64,000 bases of DNA, from contig NZ_BMDG01000012.1 in assembly GCF_014635665.1 (NCBI RefSeq), positions 62,001-126,000 on the forward strand, written 5' to 3'. This document shows, piece by piece, positions 17,401 to 24,868 of the stretch. Source of the stretch: Isoptericola cucumis (GTDB lineage: Bacteria; Actinomycetota; Actinomycetes; Actinomycetales; Cellulomonadaceae). Position 1 is the stretch's first letter; each line of letters starts with the position of its first letter. The notes below the pieces were generated by a model that saw nothing but the letters and a program-made list of their open reading frames with translations, did no database searches and was not told where the DNA came from. The position numbers were made by a program, and so were the translations under genes.

Positions 17401-20340
17401 GTCGGCCAGTCGCAGCTCCTCCACCTTGGCGGCGGAGTTGTTGGTGCCGGTGATCGTCGCGATGGTGCTCGGGTAGAACTGGGGCGGCGTGCCGTCCGGC
17501 GGCACCGAGACCGGCCCGCCGGCCCACTCCTTGTCCACGGTGACGTTGAGCGGCACGTCGAGGATCGTGGCCTCGTCGGCGTCCTCTTCCACGAAGTCCT
17601 CGCCGTCGATCGTGGCCGTGCCACGCACGGTGTTGTTCACGACCCCCGCATCGCCCGGGATGTTGTACTCCACGCCGCTGGTGTTACCGAGCACCGCCTG
17701 GCTCGGGTCGCTCCGCTTGTAGTCCCGCACCTGCCACGTGAGGTCCAGGTGGCGGCCGGTCTCTTGCGTGGAGCGGGCCACCCCGTCGCCGGGGACCGGC
17801 GCGGTCGGGTCGGTCGGGTTCTCCGCACGTGACGGCGACTCGGTGTAGGTGAGCCGCACGGACGTCGCACTCGCCTGCTCCTCGGCGGTCAGCGTGTAGC
17901 CAGGGAACGTCCCGTCACAGGCCTCTGGGCAGGGGTCGTCCGAGGCCTCGACCCAGGCGCCGTCGATGAACAGCTCGACGCTCTCCACCTGGTCGTACTG
18001 GATGAGCGGGTCCACGGTGTTGTCGATCGGCTCCACGCGCACCAGGTTGAACGCGTCGTAGAACGAGTCCTCGATCGGGACGGCCGCCGGGTCGGTGATG
18101 TCGGAGATGACCATCGGGTCCACGCCCGAGAAGCCGCCCGTGGACCACGTGATCTGGCCGGTCACCTGGTCGTCCGTACGTGCCCGCACCGTCGCAGGGT
18201 CTCCGAGCATCGTCTTGTCGATGAAGTCCCCCGGGCCCTCGCCGTCCACCGGGAACGGGTCGACCGTGTCGCAGGCCACGACCGGCTCGGTCTCCTCGAC
18301 CGTGTCGGCCGATGCCGACGACTGTCCGCAGTTCTCGATGGGGTCGTCGCGGTCGGTCGGGCCGGTGTAGTCCGCCGTGAAGTTCGGCTGGAAGGCCGTG
18401 CCGGGCGGGAAGCCGTCGTCGGAGGTGTAGACGAACTGCACACCCTCCGCGCCGGCGGGCAGGTCGCAGTTCGCCGTGGTCGGGCCCTCGAACGGCCCGC
18501 AGTCGGGCGCCGGCTCCCACGAGTCGCCGTCCCAGTAGTTCACCGTCAGGGTGGCGTTGGCCGGCACGTCCGTGCTGCGCACGCCGGTGGCCTCGAAGTT
18601 CTGCCAGAACTCGTCGGGGTTGGCCGGGTCGGTCGGGTCCTGCACCACGAACGTGTTCGCATCCGTCGTCGAACCATCGGGCCCGAACGTCGCCAGCTCG
18701 CTCGGGAGCTGCACCACGACGCTCTGCCCCGGCACCGCCGGGATCGTGGACGGCGAGATGTTCTTCTCGATGTCGGTCGCGAGCCGGTCCACCAACGTGG
18801 TGAGGGTGTCGTCCGCGAGCGCCGGGTCGGCGCTCGGCACGTCGGCCTCGATCTGGTTGGGGTGGTCGACGTTGTCGGGCTCTTGGTCGGGGTCCGTGTC
18901 GGCCGTGAACGGGACGGTCGCCTCGGCGCCGTTGGAGATGGTGCCCGTGTACTCGATGGTGAACCCGGTGACGTTGCAGCCGGCCGGCGGGTCGGGCAGC
19001 GTGTTCGGCGCCGACGCCGGGATCGGTTCACCAGGCGTGCCGTCGCAGACGAACGTCACCGAGGCGCCGGTCGCGCCGTCGGGCCACACCACGCCGGCGC
19101 CCGCACCGTCGGTGCCCCACCCGGTGAACGTGATCGGGTCGTCGCCCTCGAACACGTTGTTGGTGCCCGGCGCCGGCTCGGTGATGCTCATCGAGGTCAC
19201 CGGGGTGCCGGTGTTGGTGGCGCCCAGGGTCACCGTCGTGGGCGCGCCCGCGCTGACCTCGCCCGGGTCGAAGCTCTTCGACGCCGTGACCGAGTTGTTC
19301 GGCGGCGTGATGACGTACGTGTCGCTCGCCGTCACCGGGTCGGACGCGTCGTCACCCAGCGTGACGTTCGACTGGACCTCGTTGGTGACCGTCGTCGGGT
19401 CCTCGAGCTCCTCGACCGCCTCGCTCTGCTGCACCTCGACCGGGATCGTCGCCGTCGCACCCTGCTGGATGTCGCCGCTGAAGGTGTAGCGCACGCCCTG
19501 CACGGAGGCCGGGTCCACGGAGTCGTCGAGCGGCTCCCACGAGTCGCCGTCCCAGTACTCCTCGGTCACGTCCGTAGCGTTGGGCGGCATCTCGATGTCG
19601 CCGGTGCCCGTGTACTCGAGGTAGGTGAACGGGTTCGGGTCGGCCGTCGGGTCCACCGGGTCCTGCACGACGAGCGTGTCGACAGGGGTGTTGGAGGTGT
19701 TGGTCGCCCCGAGCGTCATCGTCGCCTCGGTGCCGGGCGCGGCCAACGCGCCCTCCGGCTCGATGGTCTTGGTGGTCTCCGAGGCGAGGCTCAGCTCGAC
19801 GACGGGGGTGATCTCGACCGTGTCGGACTCCGGGTCGGCGTTGTCCGCGTCGACGGTGGCGGTGTTGGGGATCGGCACGCCGTCTGCGCTGTACGGCAGG
19901 TCGGGGTCCACCGTCGCCGTCACGACGATCAGCGCCTGCTGGCCGTTCGGCGTCTCGTCGGCGGTGTACGTCACCGTGTTGGTCTCGGTGTCCGCGACGA
20001 CGTCGCCGCTCCCGCTGCTCACCGACGCGTCCACGAGCACGAGCTCGTCCGGCAGCTCGTCCGTCATCACCGTGTTGGTGCACGGGTCGTTGTTCGGGTC
20101 CGAGCAGGAGATCTGGATCGCGTACTGCACCTGCTGCCCGGGCTCGTACGGGCCCTCGCCGCTGGTGACCTGCTTGTTGATCCCCCACTCCGCCGCCGAC
20201 GCCGTCGTCGCCGGCACCAGCAGCATCGGCAGCGCGAGCGCCACGGCGCCCAGCACGGACCAGCCGCGGCTGAACCGCCGCCTGTCCCGACTCCTCCCGT
20301 GCCGCGCCGTCCGGCTCGCTGACCTGCGCCCCTCCACCAT
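11479..20340 (-). CDS. Giant LPxTG-anchored repeat surface protein (DUF11-like and DUF5979 domains)
   Basis: 2953-residue predicted cell-wall-anchored adhesin or stalk. A signal peptide (basic start, ALALPMLLVPATTASAA) is followed by about 1700 residues of DUF11/isopeptide-like beta-sandwich domains recognised by recurring TNT/N-T and VTNTF-like endings and WEP-x-DD, then ten DUF5979 repeats of about 100-110 residues (residues about 1759-2891), a Pro/Gly/Asp linker, the sorting signal LPRTG (2920-2924), a hydrophobic helix and a basic tail RRRGVH. This is the substrate layout for a sortase; none lies in the window. ATG 20340 is chosen for GGGAGG six bases upstream; ATG 20358 lacks a site. Single-gene unit. 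Role in adhesion or aggregation is inferred from architecture. Confidence 0.88.
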   Translation of the reverse strand: MVEGRRSASRTARHGRSRDRRRFSRGWSVLGAVALALPMLLVPATTASAAEWGINKQVTSGEGPYEPGQQVQYAIQISCSDPNNDPCTNTVMTDELPDELVLVDASVSSGSGDVVADTETNTVTYTADETPNGQQALIVVTATVDPDLPYSADGVPIPNTATVDADNADPESDTVEITPVVELSLASETTKTIEPEGALAAPGTEATMTLGATNTSNTPVDTLVVQDPVDPTADPNPFTYLEYTGTGDIEMPPNATDVTEEYWDGDSWEPLDDSVDPASVQGVRYTFSGDIQQGATATIPVEVQQSEAVEELEDPTTVTNEVQSNVTLGDDASDPVTASDTYVITPPNNSVTASKSFDPGEVSAGAPTTVTLGATNTGTPVTSMSITEPAPGTNNVFEGDDPITFTGWGTDGAGAGVVWPDGATGASVTFVCDGTPGEPIPASAPNTLPDPPAGCNVTGFTIEYTGTISNGAEATVPFTADTDPDQEPDNVDHPNQIEADVPSADPALADDTLTTLVDRLATDIEKNISPSTIPAVPGQSVVVQLPSELATFGPDGSTTDANTFVVQDPTDPANPDEFWQNFEATGVRSTDVPANATLTVNYWDGDSWEPAPDCGPFEGPTTANCDLPAGAEGVQFVYTSDDGFPPGTAFQPNFTADYTGPTDRDDPIENCGQSSASADTVEETEPVVACDTVDPFPVDGEGPGDFIDKTMLGDPATVRARTDDQVTGQITWSTGGFSGVDPMVISDITDPAAVPIEDSFYDAFNLVRVEPIDNTVDPLIQYDQVESVELFIDGAWVEASDDPCPEACDGTFPGYTLTAEEQASATSVRLTYTESPSRAENPTDPTAPVPGDGVARSTQETGRHLDLTWQVRDYKRSDPSQAVLGNTSGVEYNIPGDAGVVNNTVRGTATIDGEDFVEEDADEATILDVPLNVTVDKEWAGGPVSVPPDGTPPQFYPSTIATITGTNNSAAKVEELRLADPTVEGSGDVETADGTKPFDAFTLTAIDLTPPEGTETTTVTLHYDDDTTATFTEDEAEALAVSDLDDVVGVEVAYDGLVAPGAAGSMDLTLQLRQFDRYSDAPITVADYSPVPNMSAATIDDPGGTTEDVRLDNDDATMELQDAEIALEVGKSFTPDTIVEPNHGNPGDTPVVMTLTGQPQGPSRSVEMVLTDDDPQFWNQYDFVGFDPSADLARPIQQVQVDAFTGGTFTGEPGSEDPVTVTGGDWVTGTPSDTFTLPDGVAPEDVQGLRFTFTRTDGSIWENPATPTQEVPIQILRRDEMRSGGPVLPDLAANPPGPGETDPGVASNSVQGSTTGADLVTDPDTGELVPVSATDEAESSILYQHATNGVMIEKDFDGVPTGGTEAPEATFPMNITFTNTGDRPIVDPVVTDDPMPFDDEGAQLRIAEGEDEPFSYSLGGVSDPDTSTPDLPTDAAQVTVDQQGDIDSLGFSFPEGSVLEVGQSYTITVMVQFRLGLPPQTPVENTAGVTGDRPWDECAQRLNEETGACEADADVTPTGSAALQQQKLVKATDDDELDVMLDPAYPDQSFECTPNGAGFYAYPCTPVIAPGHNETWQVGVENVGNLPMDTLVLYDRLPTPGDTGSYAGADRGSEWAPILTNDPPPEFVNLPPGAEGTFYYSTTQDYCMGDIEDPITMPCPTGDPETGWVELTGDESEEVYQQITALKVVVTFPEDDLFEPGDSIALEGTTTTPPAAPEAGDRSIAWNSAAAGGVVVTQQAGRQNNLPTEGVKVGVATATGPLEVNKFVTGDGADQYAPDSFEVQVECTSAVGTWVETDLDPVTITVSPDEPVTVPNLPYGAECTLTEDAAVNGQTDFTVTPESVTIGDETAPAQIAITNEYDLASLELSKDVVSDAVDQDGNPISYGPFEAAVECTFLGEEVFAEGYDADTPMVVELDADGTPVTLEGLPVNAECTVTETDTAGAASTSMTVTQPGEDPVTTDGTSADVVIVPDDEGTAGTQVGVTNTFGDGAIHLTKVVEGEGAPEYGDGPFTFDIVCTLDDTGGEPRTVYEDSVSLGGDDPLELTIENLPAGAECDITETDDGGATDTVVTPNPVTVGAGETAEVTATNTFDVGGIVVDKVVDGAGADLYGDGPFEVTLECTYQGEPVEIDPATQTLVGGESVSYDGIPVGAECVVTETEDGGATSSTVSTTVEGGDPGEVVVPPAGDDPAEITVTNTFDVGEVVVDKMVDGDGAQYGTGPFEVTLECTYQGEAIEIPGGATREITPGEPVTYGDLPVGADCVVTEPTTGGATEVTISSVDDGAPGEVTIGDDPTEVTVTNTFDLASLQVTKDLAGLGALYGPGPFEVELSCTFESETIAIPGGELRTINGGQTITYDDLPVGAVCAVTETQDFGATSVEMDPVGEGDPATSGDVTVGGADEDPVVITVTNTFETSPLVVRKVVDGEAAEFAPPMPDLPAPPEIPDPLPTDPDEIQELVDEYQQFFADIPFDEFPYQASISCVDDQGVPVETIPGGDTRRFGPGFPALYFGLQDGDTCTVTETGTGGATSVSYLVPPDEEPQSEPVTVPVDGADLADPVEVVVTNIYDVGEFTVEKVVDGEGAQYGTGPFEVTAECTFEGNAIEVPDGATRTVAPDEPAVYAGLPVGADCVVTETEDGGATSTTVSTAVDGGGPGEVVVPPSDGEQVTLTATNTFDLGELTVDKVVVGDGAELYGDGPFEVSLECTFEGEPVEIPGGAVREITPGEPVTYTELPVGADCVVTETDVAGATSSTVSTTVEDGEPGQVVVPGTDGDPVTVTVTNTFDVGSIAVDKVVEFEGDSYDVGPFEVALECTFQGESIEIPDGAARELTPGDPVTYDGLPVGADCVVTETDDGGAAASTVSSVDGGDPGAVTVAADPASVTVTNTFGPPPPPADGGDDGGNGGATGGDDSGLPGWLPRTGADFIKLLGLVVLLTAAGVVLVNVRRRGVH
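11665..15068 (-). repeat. Ten DUF5979-type protein repeats within the surface-protein gene
   Basis: Ten divergent units of about 320 bp encode the pattern V-x-K-x-V...YG-x-GPFEV-x-LECT...P-GA-x-CVVTET...GGAT...VTNTFD. Each unit keeps a lysine in the first strand, a Glu-rich VTETE box, a terminal Asn in TNTF, and two cysteines. The copies are similar enough at DNA level (for example GTGACCTCGAACGG recurring on the plus strand) to invite unequal recombination. The seventh unit carries an extra Pro/Asp-rich insert at about 12930-13046. Confidence 0.85.
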
Positions 20341-20580
20341 CAGTGCCCTCCCACACATCGGTGCACAACCGCCCGCGCGCGACCTTGCGCGCAAGGACCA
20401 CCTACGAAGGTGTCAGAAATCACCCGGCTTGGCGCGCCGAAACGGGAGATCCGCCCCAGGACGGTCTTTCGCGAGTTCTGGGACGCCTCGGCTCAGTCCC
20501 GCTCACCGGCTCGCGAGCGGGGACCGGCGCGACGAGAGTGGGAGAAGGCGAGGTCAGAGCGCACGGCGAAGGAGCCGACC

Positions 20581-21003
20581 ATGAGCCAGGCGACGGCACG
20601 GCGTATCGCGCTGCTCGGCGCGGCGGCGCTGGTCCTCGCGGGCTGCGGCGCCGACTCCACCGACGCCGCCGGGGACAGCACCACGCAGACGTGCGAGGAC
20701 CTCGACGCCTACACGGACGCCCTGGGGAACCTCGCCCGCACGCTCGGGGCGGACGCGACGCCCGAGGAGGTCCAGGCGGCCCGCGACCAGGCGGACCAGG
20801 CGCAGCGGGCGCTGGGCGACAGCATCTCCGACGTCGCGAAGGACCGGACGGACGAGATCAACCGCACCTGGGACGCCCTGGTGACCGCGTTCGGCGACGT
20901 CGACGACCAGGCGTCGCTCTCCGAGGCGGCGCCGACGCTGCGGGTGGAGGCGCAGGACGTCGTGGACGAGGTCGCCGCCGTCCGGGAGGACCTGGACTGC
21001 TGA
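20581..21003 (+). CDS. Small predicted lipoprotein of unknown function
   Basis: 140-residue protein with a lipoprotein signal (MSQATARRIALLGAAALVLAGC, lipobox LAGC), so anchored to the outer face of the membrane. The mature part is short, acidic and mostly helical (PEEVQAARDQADQAQRALG..., LRVEAQDVVDEVAAVREDLDC) with two cysteines near its ends (TCEDLD and the final DC) that could form a disulfide. The ATG at 20581 follows GAAGGAG at ideal spacing; an earlier ATG at 20410 in frame lacks one. It lies between the giant surface-protein gene (divergent) and the arsR gene (convergent). I do not recognise the family. Confidence 0.75.
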   Translation: MSQATARRIALLGAAALVLAGCGADSTDAAGDSTTQTCEDLDAYTDALGNLARTLGADATPEEVQAARDQADQAQRALGDSISDVAKDRTDEINRTWDALVTAFGDVDDQASLSEAAPTLRVEAQDVVDEVAAVREDLDC

Positions 21004-21018
21004 CGGCGCGCGGCCTGC

Positions 21019-21753
21019 TCAGGCCGCCGCGTCGTCGAGGGTGCCGGCGGCCACGCCCCAGAGGTCCGCGAGCGCGGCCTGCCCGCCGTCGGTCACGACC
21101 AGCCCGCGCGTGCCGCTGCGCCGGGCCACCCACCCGGCACCGAGGAACCTGGTCGCGACGGCGGCACCCAGCGCCCCGGCCAGGTGCTCGCGGCGCTCGG
21201 TCCAGTCGGGGCACGCCCGGGTCGTCGGCCGGCGGCTCGACCGCGCCGCGTCGACGTCGACGCCCGCTCCGGACAGCCCTGCCTGCCCGGCGTCGGTCAG
21301 CACGAGCGCGTCGCCCAGCCAGCCGCGCGCCGCCATCGCCTCGGTGAGGGCCACGCCGAGGCGTCCGGCGAGGTGGTCGTAGCAGAGGCGGGCGCGCGCG
21401 AGCCGCGCCGCCTCGGCCGACTGCCGGAGGGTCACCACCGGGGCCGGCGGGCACAGCCGGCCCAGCGTCTCGAGCGCGTCGGCCACCCCGACGTCGGCCA
21501 GCCGGTAGAACCGTTGCCGGCCTCGCCGTGCCACCGCGACGAGCCCGGCGTCCGCGAGCGCGGTGAGGTGCTCGCTCGCGGTCGACGGGCGCACCCCCGC
21601 GGCGTGCGCGAGCTCGCTCGCGGGCCGGCTCGACCCGTCGACCAGGAGGTTCAGCATCGTCGAGCGCGCCGGCGCCGCCAGGGCGCGCCCGACGGCGGTG
21701 AAGTCCTTGCCGCTCACGTCCTTGCCCGTGCGCCGGGCCGCGCGTCCACCCAT
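21019..21753 (-). CDS. ArsR-type winged-helix regulator
   Basis: 244-residue regulator with an N-terminal ArsR/SmtB winged helix (LAAPARSTMLNLLVDG ... ELAHAAGVRPSTASEHLTALADAGLV ... RRGRQRFYRL, residues about 22-85). It is about twice the length of classical ArsR proteins. The C-terminal half holds two similar segments (ALVLTDAGQAGLSGAGVD and GLVVTDGGQAALADLWG), a tandem arrangement seen in larger actinobacterial members. No classical CxC metal site is present, so it may sense a non-metal signal. It is divergent from the ACT - SulP - BASS operon with 64 bases between start codons, and a perfect palindrome fills that gap. Confidence 0.85.
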   Translation of the reverse strand: MGGRAARRTGKDVSGKDFTAVGRALAAPARSTMLNLLVDGSSRPASELAHAAGVRPSTASEHLTALADAGLVAVARRGRQRFYRLADVGVADALETLGRLCPPAPVVTLRQSAEAARLARARLCYDHLAGRLGVALTEAMAARGWLGDALVLTDAGQAGLSGAGVDVDAARSSRRPTTRACPDWTERREHLAGALGAAVATRFLGAGWVARRSGTRGLVVTDGGQAALADLWGVAAGTLDDAAA

Positions 21754-21760
21754 GCGGCCA

Positions 21761-21811
21761 CCGTAGGGCGGGGACGGTTCGGCCGCTGCCGAACCGTCCC
21801 CGCCCTACCGT
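21761..21811. promoter_or_regulatory. Perfect 21-bp inverted repeat with mirror-image leaderless promoters
   Basis: Two 21-base arms (21763-21783 and 21788-21808; arm core GGGCGGGGACGGTTCGGC) are exact reverse complements around a CGCT spacer. The outer end of each arm forms part of a -10 hexamer: TACCGT (21806-21811) lies 6 bases before the ATG at 21818, and on the other strand TACGGT (21766-21761) lies 6 bases before the ATG at 21753. One regulator dimer or pair could thus silence both divergent leaderless genes at once. The adjacent ArsR protein is the obvious ligand. Confidence 0.7.
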
Positions 21812-21817
21812 CCCGGC

Positions 21818-22231
21818 ATGACCACCACGCACCTGCAGGACCTGGAGATCGTCCTCGCCCACACCCCCGGCACCCTGGCCGCCCTCGGGCGCGCTCTCGG
21901 CGAGGCGGGGATCAGCCTCGAGGGCGGTGGCGTCTTCGCCACGGGCCCCACCGCCGTCGCGCACTACCTCGTCGACGACGGCCCCGGGGCCCGCGAGGCC
22001 GCCACGCGGGCCGGTCTGGGGGCCGCCGTGCTGCACGACGTCGTCACGCTGCGGCTCGACCAGGAGACCCCGGGCCAGCTCGGCGCCGTCGCCGCCCTGC
22101 TCGCCGGCGCGGGCGTCAACGTCGAGGCGCAGTACAGCGACCACGCCGGGAACCTCGTGCTCGTCGTCGACCCGGACCAGCACGACGCGTGCTCCCGCGT
22201 CGCCGACGACTGGCGTCGACGCGGGCGCTGA
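21818..22231 (+). CDS. Tandem ACT-domain amino-acid-binding protein
   Basis: 137-residue protein made of two ACT-like modules. The first opens with LEIVLAHTPGTLAALGRALGEAGISLEGGGVF (residues about 8-39) and the second with VTLRLDQETPGQLGAVAALLAGAGVNVEAQYSD (about 76-108). Both contain the Pro-Gly-x-Leu turn and following helix of ACT domains, which usually bind an amino acid at a dimer interface to control a partner. No enzyme domain is attached, so it is likely a stand-alone sensor. It is the first gene of the operon with SulP and BASS transporters and lacks a ribosome binding site, fitting the leaderless promoter. A role in sensing an amino acid related to the transported anion is inference. 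Confidence 0.82.
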   Translation: MTTTHLQDLEIVLAHTPGTLAALGRALGEAGISLEGGGVFATGPTAVAHYLVDDGPGAREAATRAGLGAAVLHDVVTLRLDQETPGQLGAVAALLAGAGVNVEAQYSDHAGNLVLVVDPDQHDACSRVADDWRRRGR

Positions 22232-22313
22232 CCTGCCCACCTGCCCCGCCCCGGGCACCGTCGGTCCGGCCGTCCCGGTCGCGGGGCCGGGGCGAGTACG
22301 GCACGGTGCTGAG

Positions 22314-24026
22314 GTGCCCCAGTCGAAGCCCACCCCGCGCGACGTCGTCTCCGGCTTCGTCACCGGCCTGTTCTCCATCCCCGAGGGCATGGCGTACGCG
22401 ACGGTGGGCGGGTTCTCGGCCCCGCTGGGCCTGTGGTCCGGCGCCGTCCCGACGGTGATCGGGTCGATCTTCTCCCGCACGGTCCTCATGGTCACCACGC
22501 TGACCAGCGCCATCGCGCTGTCCGCCAGGAGCGTGCTCACCGACGCCGGGCTCGACCCCGGCGACCTCGGCTCGATCGCGGCGCTCACGCTCATGGTCGG
22601 GCTGTGGATGGTGCTGCTGGGCGTGCTGAGGCTGGGCTCGGTGATGTCGTTCGTCTCGACGGCGGTCATGACGGGCTTCACCGCCGGCATCGCCGTGCAG
22701 ATCGTCGCCGGCGTGGTGCAGGACGCGACCGGCTACGAGCCGCAGTCGCACAACACGGTGGGCAAGCTCGTCGAGGCCATCGTGCACGTCGGCGCGTGGG
22801 ACGCACCGACGGTCGCCGTCGCCGGCGCGACCGTCGCCGCGTGGGCGGCCCTCAGCCTGGTCCCGCGGCTGCGCAAGACGGCCACGCTGGTGTCGCTGGT
22901 CGTCGTCACGGTCGTCGTGACGCTGCTGGGAGCCGGCGTCGAGACCGTCTCCGACATCGCCGCCATCCCCCGCTCCCTGCCGCCGCTGACGCTGCCCGAC
23001 GTCGGTGCGCTGCCGGAGCTGACGTCCGGCGGGCTCGCCATCGCGCTCATCGCCCTCGCGCAGGCGGCGGGCATCGGGGCCGCCGTGCCCAACCCGGACG
23101 GGACGCGCACCGACGTCTCCAAGGACTTCACGGCCCAGGGGCTCGCGAACGTCGCCGGCGGGTTCTTCGGCGCGCTGCCGACGGGCGGCTCGCTGTCCCG
23201 CACGGGCGTCGCGACCAGCGGCGGGGCGCAGACGCGCTGGGCCGGCATCTTCGCCGGCGTGTGGCTCATCGTGCTCGTGCTCGTCCTCGGGCCCCTGGCC
23301 GGCGCCATCCCGATGGCGGTCATCGGCGGCCTGCTCCTCGTCATCGGCGGCGAGCTGGTCGTGGGCCGGTGGGCCGACATCGTGCTCGTGGTCCGCACGT
23401 CGTGGCTGTCCGCCGCGGCGATGGTCGTGACCTTCGTCGCCACCACCCAGCTGCCGCTGCAGCAGGCCATCTTCCTCGGAGCCGGCCTGTCGATCGTGCT
23501 GTTCGCCGTGCAGTCCGCCAAGCGCGGCCGCATCGTCGAGCTGGTCCCCACCCCCGACGGCGAGGGCGGCGGCGACTTCACCGTGGCCGACCCGCCCGCC
23601 GACCTGCCCAGCGGGCGCACCACGGTGCTGCACTACGTGGGCTCCGGGTTCTTCGCCGAGGTGAACCGGCTCGAGGAGGAGTGGCCCCACACCGCGAGCA
23701 CCCGCGACGCCGGGCTGGTGATCTCGCTGCGCGGCTCGGCCGGCATCCCGTCGACCACGTTCCTCAAGTCTCTCGACCGCCTGCTGGACCGCTGGCACGA
23801 CCACGGCGTCGAGGTCGTCGTGTGCGGGGTGCCGGACGAGCTGCGGCAACGCTTCGAGACGGGCGGCGTCTCCGGGCGGCTGCAGGGCGCGCTCGTCGGC
23901 GACGCCGGCGGCGTGCTCGCCTCCCTGCGCCGGGCCTACGACCTGGCGGAACGCCGCCGGGCCGCACGCGCCGCCCTCTCCCCGCCCGCCCCTGACGACG
24001 CCCCGGACGACAAGGACCCCGCATGA
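22314..24026 (+). CDS. SulP family anion permease with C-terminal STAS-like domain
   Basis: About 570-residue transporter of the SulP (SLC26-like) family. The membrane part (residues about 10-400) shows the SulP opening DVVSGFVTGLFSIPEGMAYATVGG, many hydrophobic helices and GFFGALPTGGSLSRTGVATSGGAQTRWAGI, the conserved family stretch. Residues about 425-545 form a cytoplasmic STAS-like domain (GRTTVLHYVGSGFFAEV, VVVCGVPDELRQRF). Substrates in the family are sulfate, bicarbonate or dicarboxylates. The GTG at 22314 is the best in-frame start near the conserved region, with only a weak ribosome binding site, so the exact start is uncertain. It follows the ACT gene and overlaps the BASS gene by 4 bases (ATGA). 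Confidence 0.85.
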   Translation: MPQSKPTPRDVVSGFVTGLFSIPEGMAYATVGGFSAPLGLWSGAVPTVIGSIFSRTVLMVTTLTSAIALSARSVLTDAGLDPGDLGSIAALTLMVGLWMVLLGVLRLGSVMSFVSTAVMTGFTAGIAVQIVAGVVQDATGYEPQSHNTVGKLVEAIVHVGAWDAPTVAVAGATVAAWAALSLVPRLRKTATLVSLVVVTVVVTLLGAGVETVSDIAAIPRSLPPLTLPDVGALPELTSGGLAIALIALAQAAGIGAAVPNPDGTRTDVSKDFTAQGLANVAGGFFGALPTGGSLSRTGVATSGGAQTRWAGIFAGVWLIVLVLVLGPLAGAIPMAVIGGLLLVIGGELVVGRWADIVLVVRTSWLSAAAMVVTFVATTQLPLQQAIFLGAGLSIVLFAVQSAKRGRIVELVPTPDGEGGGDFTVADPPADLPSGRTTVLHYVGSGFFAEVNRLEEEWPHTASTRDAGLVISLRGSAGIPSTTFLKSLDRLLDRWHDHGVEVVVCGVPDELRQRFETGGVSGRLQGALVGDAGGVLASLRRAYDLAERRRAARAALSPPAPDDAPDDKDPA

Positions 24027-24868
24027 CCGACGTCCTCACCACCCTCGCGCAGGTCGCGGTCCTCACGTTCGTCGTGACGTCGATGGTCGCCCTCGGCCTG
24101 TCGCTCACGGTGGTGCAGATCCTCACGCCGCTGAAGGACGCGAAGCTGGTGCTGCTCGGGCTGGTGACGAGCTTCGTCGTCGCGCCGGCCGCCGCGTGGG
24201 GCATCGCGGCGCTGTTCGGCCTGAGCGACGACCAGACGCTCGGGCTGCTGCTGCTCGGCGTCGCCGCGGGCGCGCCGTTCCTGCCCAAGCTCGCGCAGCT
24301 GGCGCACGGCGAGGTGCCCTACTCGGTGGGCCTCATGGTGCTGCTCATGGTCGTCACCGTCGGCTACGTGCCGCTGGTGCTTCCGCTGCTGGTCGACGGC
24401 GTCACCGTGAGCGCCTGGGACATCGCCCGCCCGCTGCTGCTGCTCATGCTGCTGCCGCTCGCCGTCGCGCTCGTCGTGCGAGCGCGCTACCCCGACGCCG
24501 CGAGGCTGGCACCGGTCCTCAACCGGGTGTCGACGACGGCGCTCGCCCTCGGCATCGGCGCCGCGGTGCTGGTCGGCCTGCCGCAGATCTGGGACCAGGT
24601 CGGCACCGGGCTGCTGCTCGCGACCCTGCTGTTCGTCGTCGTGTGCCTCGCCGTCGGGTACCTGCTCGGCGGGTCGGGGCGGTCCCAGCGCGTCGTGACG
24701 TCCCTCGGGTCGGCGCAGCGCAACCTGTCGGCGGCGCTGCTCATCGCCGGCACCAGCTTCGTCGGCACCCCCGTGGTGCTCGTGACCGTCATGGTGGCGT
24801 CGCTGCTGCTCACCGCCGTGCTGCTGCTCGTCGCCGCGGAGCTCGGCAAGCGGGCGTCCCCCAAATAG
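24023..24868 (+). CDS. Bile acid:sodium symporter (BASS) family transporter
   Basis: 281-residue membrane protein with about nine to ten helices and the BASS/NTCP landmarks LGVAAGAPFLPKLAQ and GSAQRNLSAALLIAG. Bacterial members carry organic anions (keto acids, pantoate and similar) with sodium. Its ATG overlaps the SulP stop, so both transporters are made from the ACT-led operon, suggesting coordinated anion transport. Its TAG stop codon forms the first three bases of a 20-bp palindrome that belongs to the next gene's control region. The substrate cannot be predicted. Confidence 0.85.
   Translation: MTDVLTTLAQVAVLTFVVTSMVALGLSLTVVQILTPLKDAKLVLLGLVTSFVVAPAAAWGIAALFGLSDDQTLGLLLLGVAAGAPFLPKLAQLAHGEVPYSVGLMVLLMVVTVGYVPLVLPLLVDGVTVSAWDIARPLLLLMLLPLAVALVVRARYPDAARLAPVLNRVSTTALALGIGAAVLVGLPQIWDQVGTGLLLATLLFVVVCLAVGYLLGGSGRSQRVVTSLGSAQRNLSAALLIAGTSFVGTPVVLVTVMVASLLLTAVLLLVAAELGKRASPK

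Noticed and set aside
11482-17832. 2116-codon open frame on the plus strand
   Set aside because: It is antisense to the giant surface-protein gene. Its translation is Arg/His/Val-rich without domains, and its openness follows from GC-biased third positions.
20383-20396. 14-bp palindrome CCTTGCGCGCAAGG upstream of the surface-protein gene
   Set aside because: It is GC-rich and short, not aligned with a recognisable promoter, so chance cannot be excluded.
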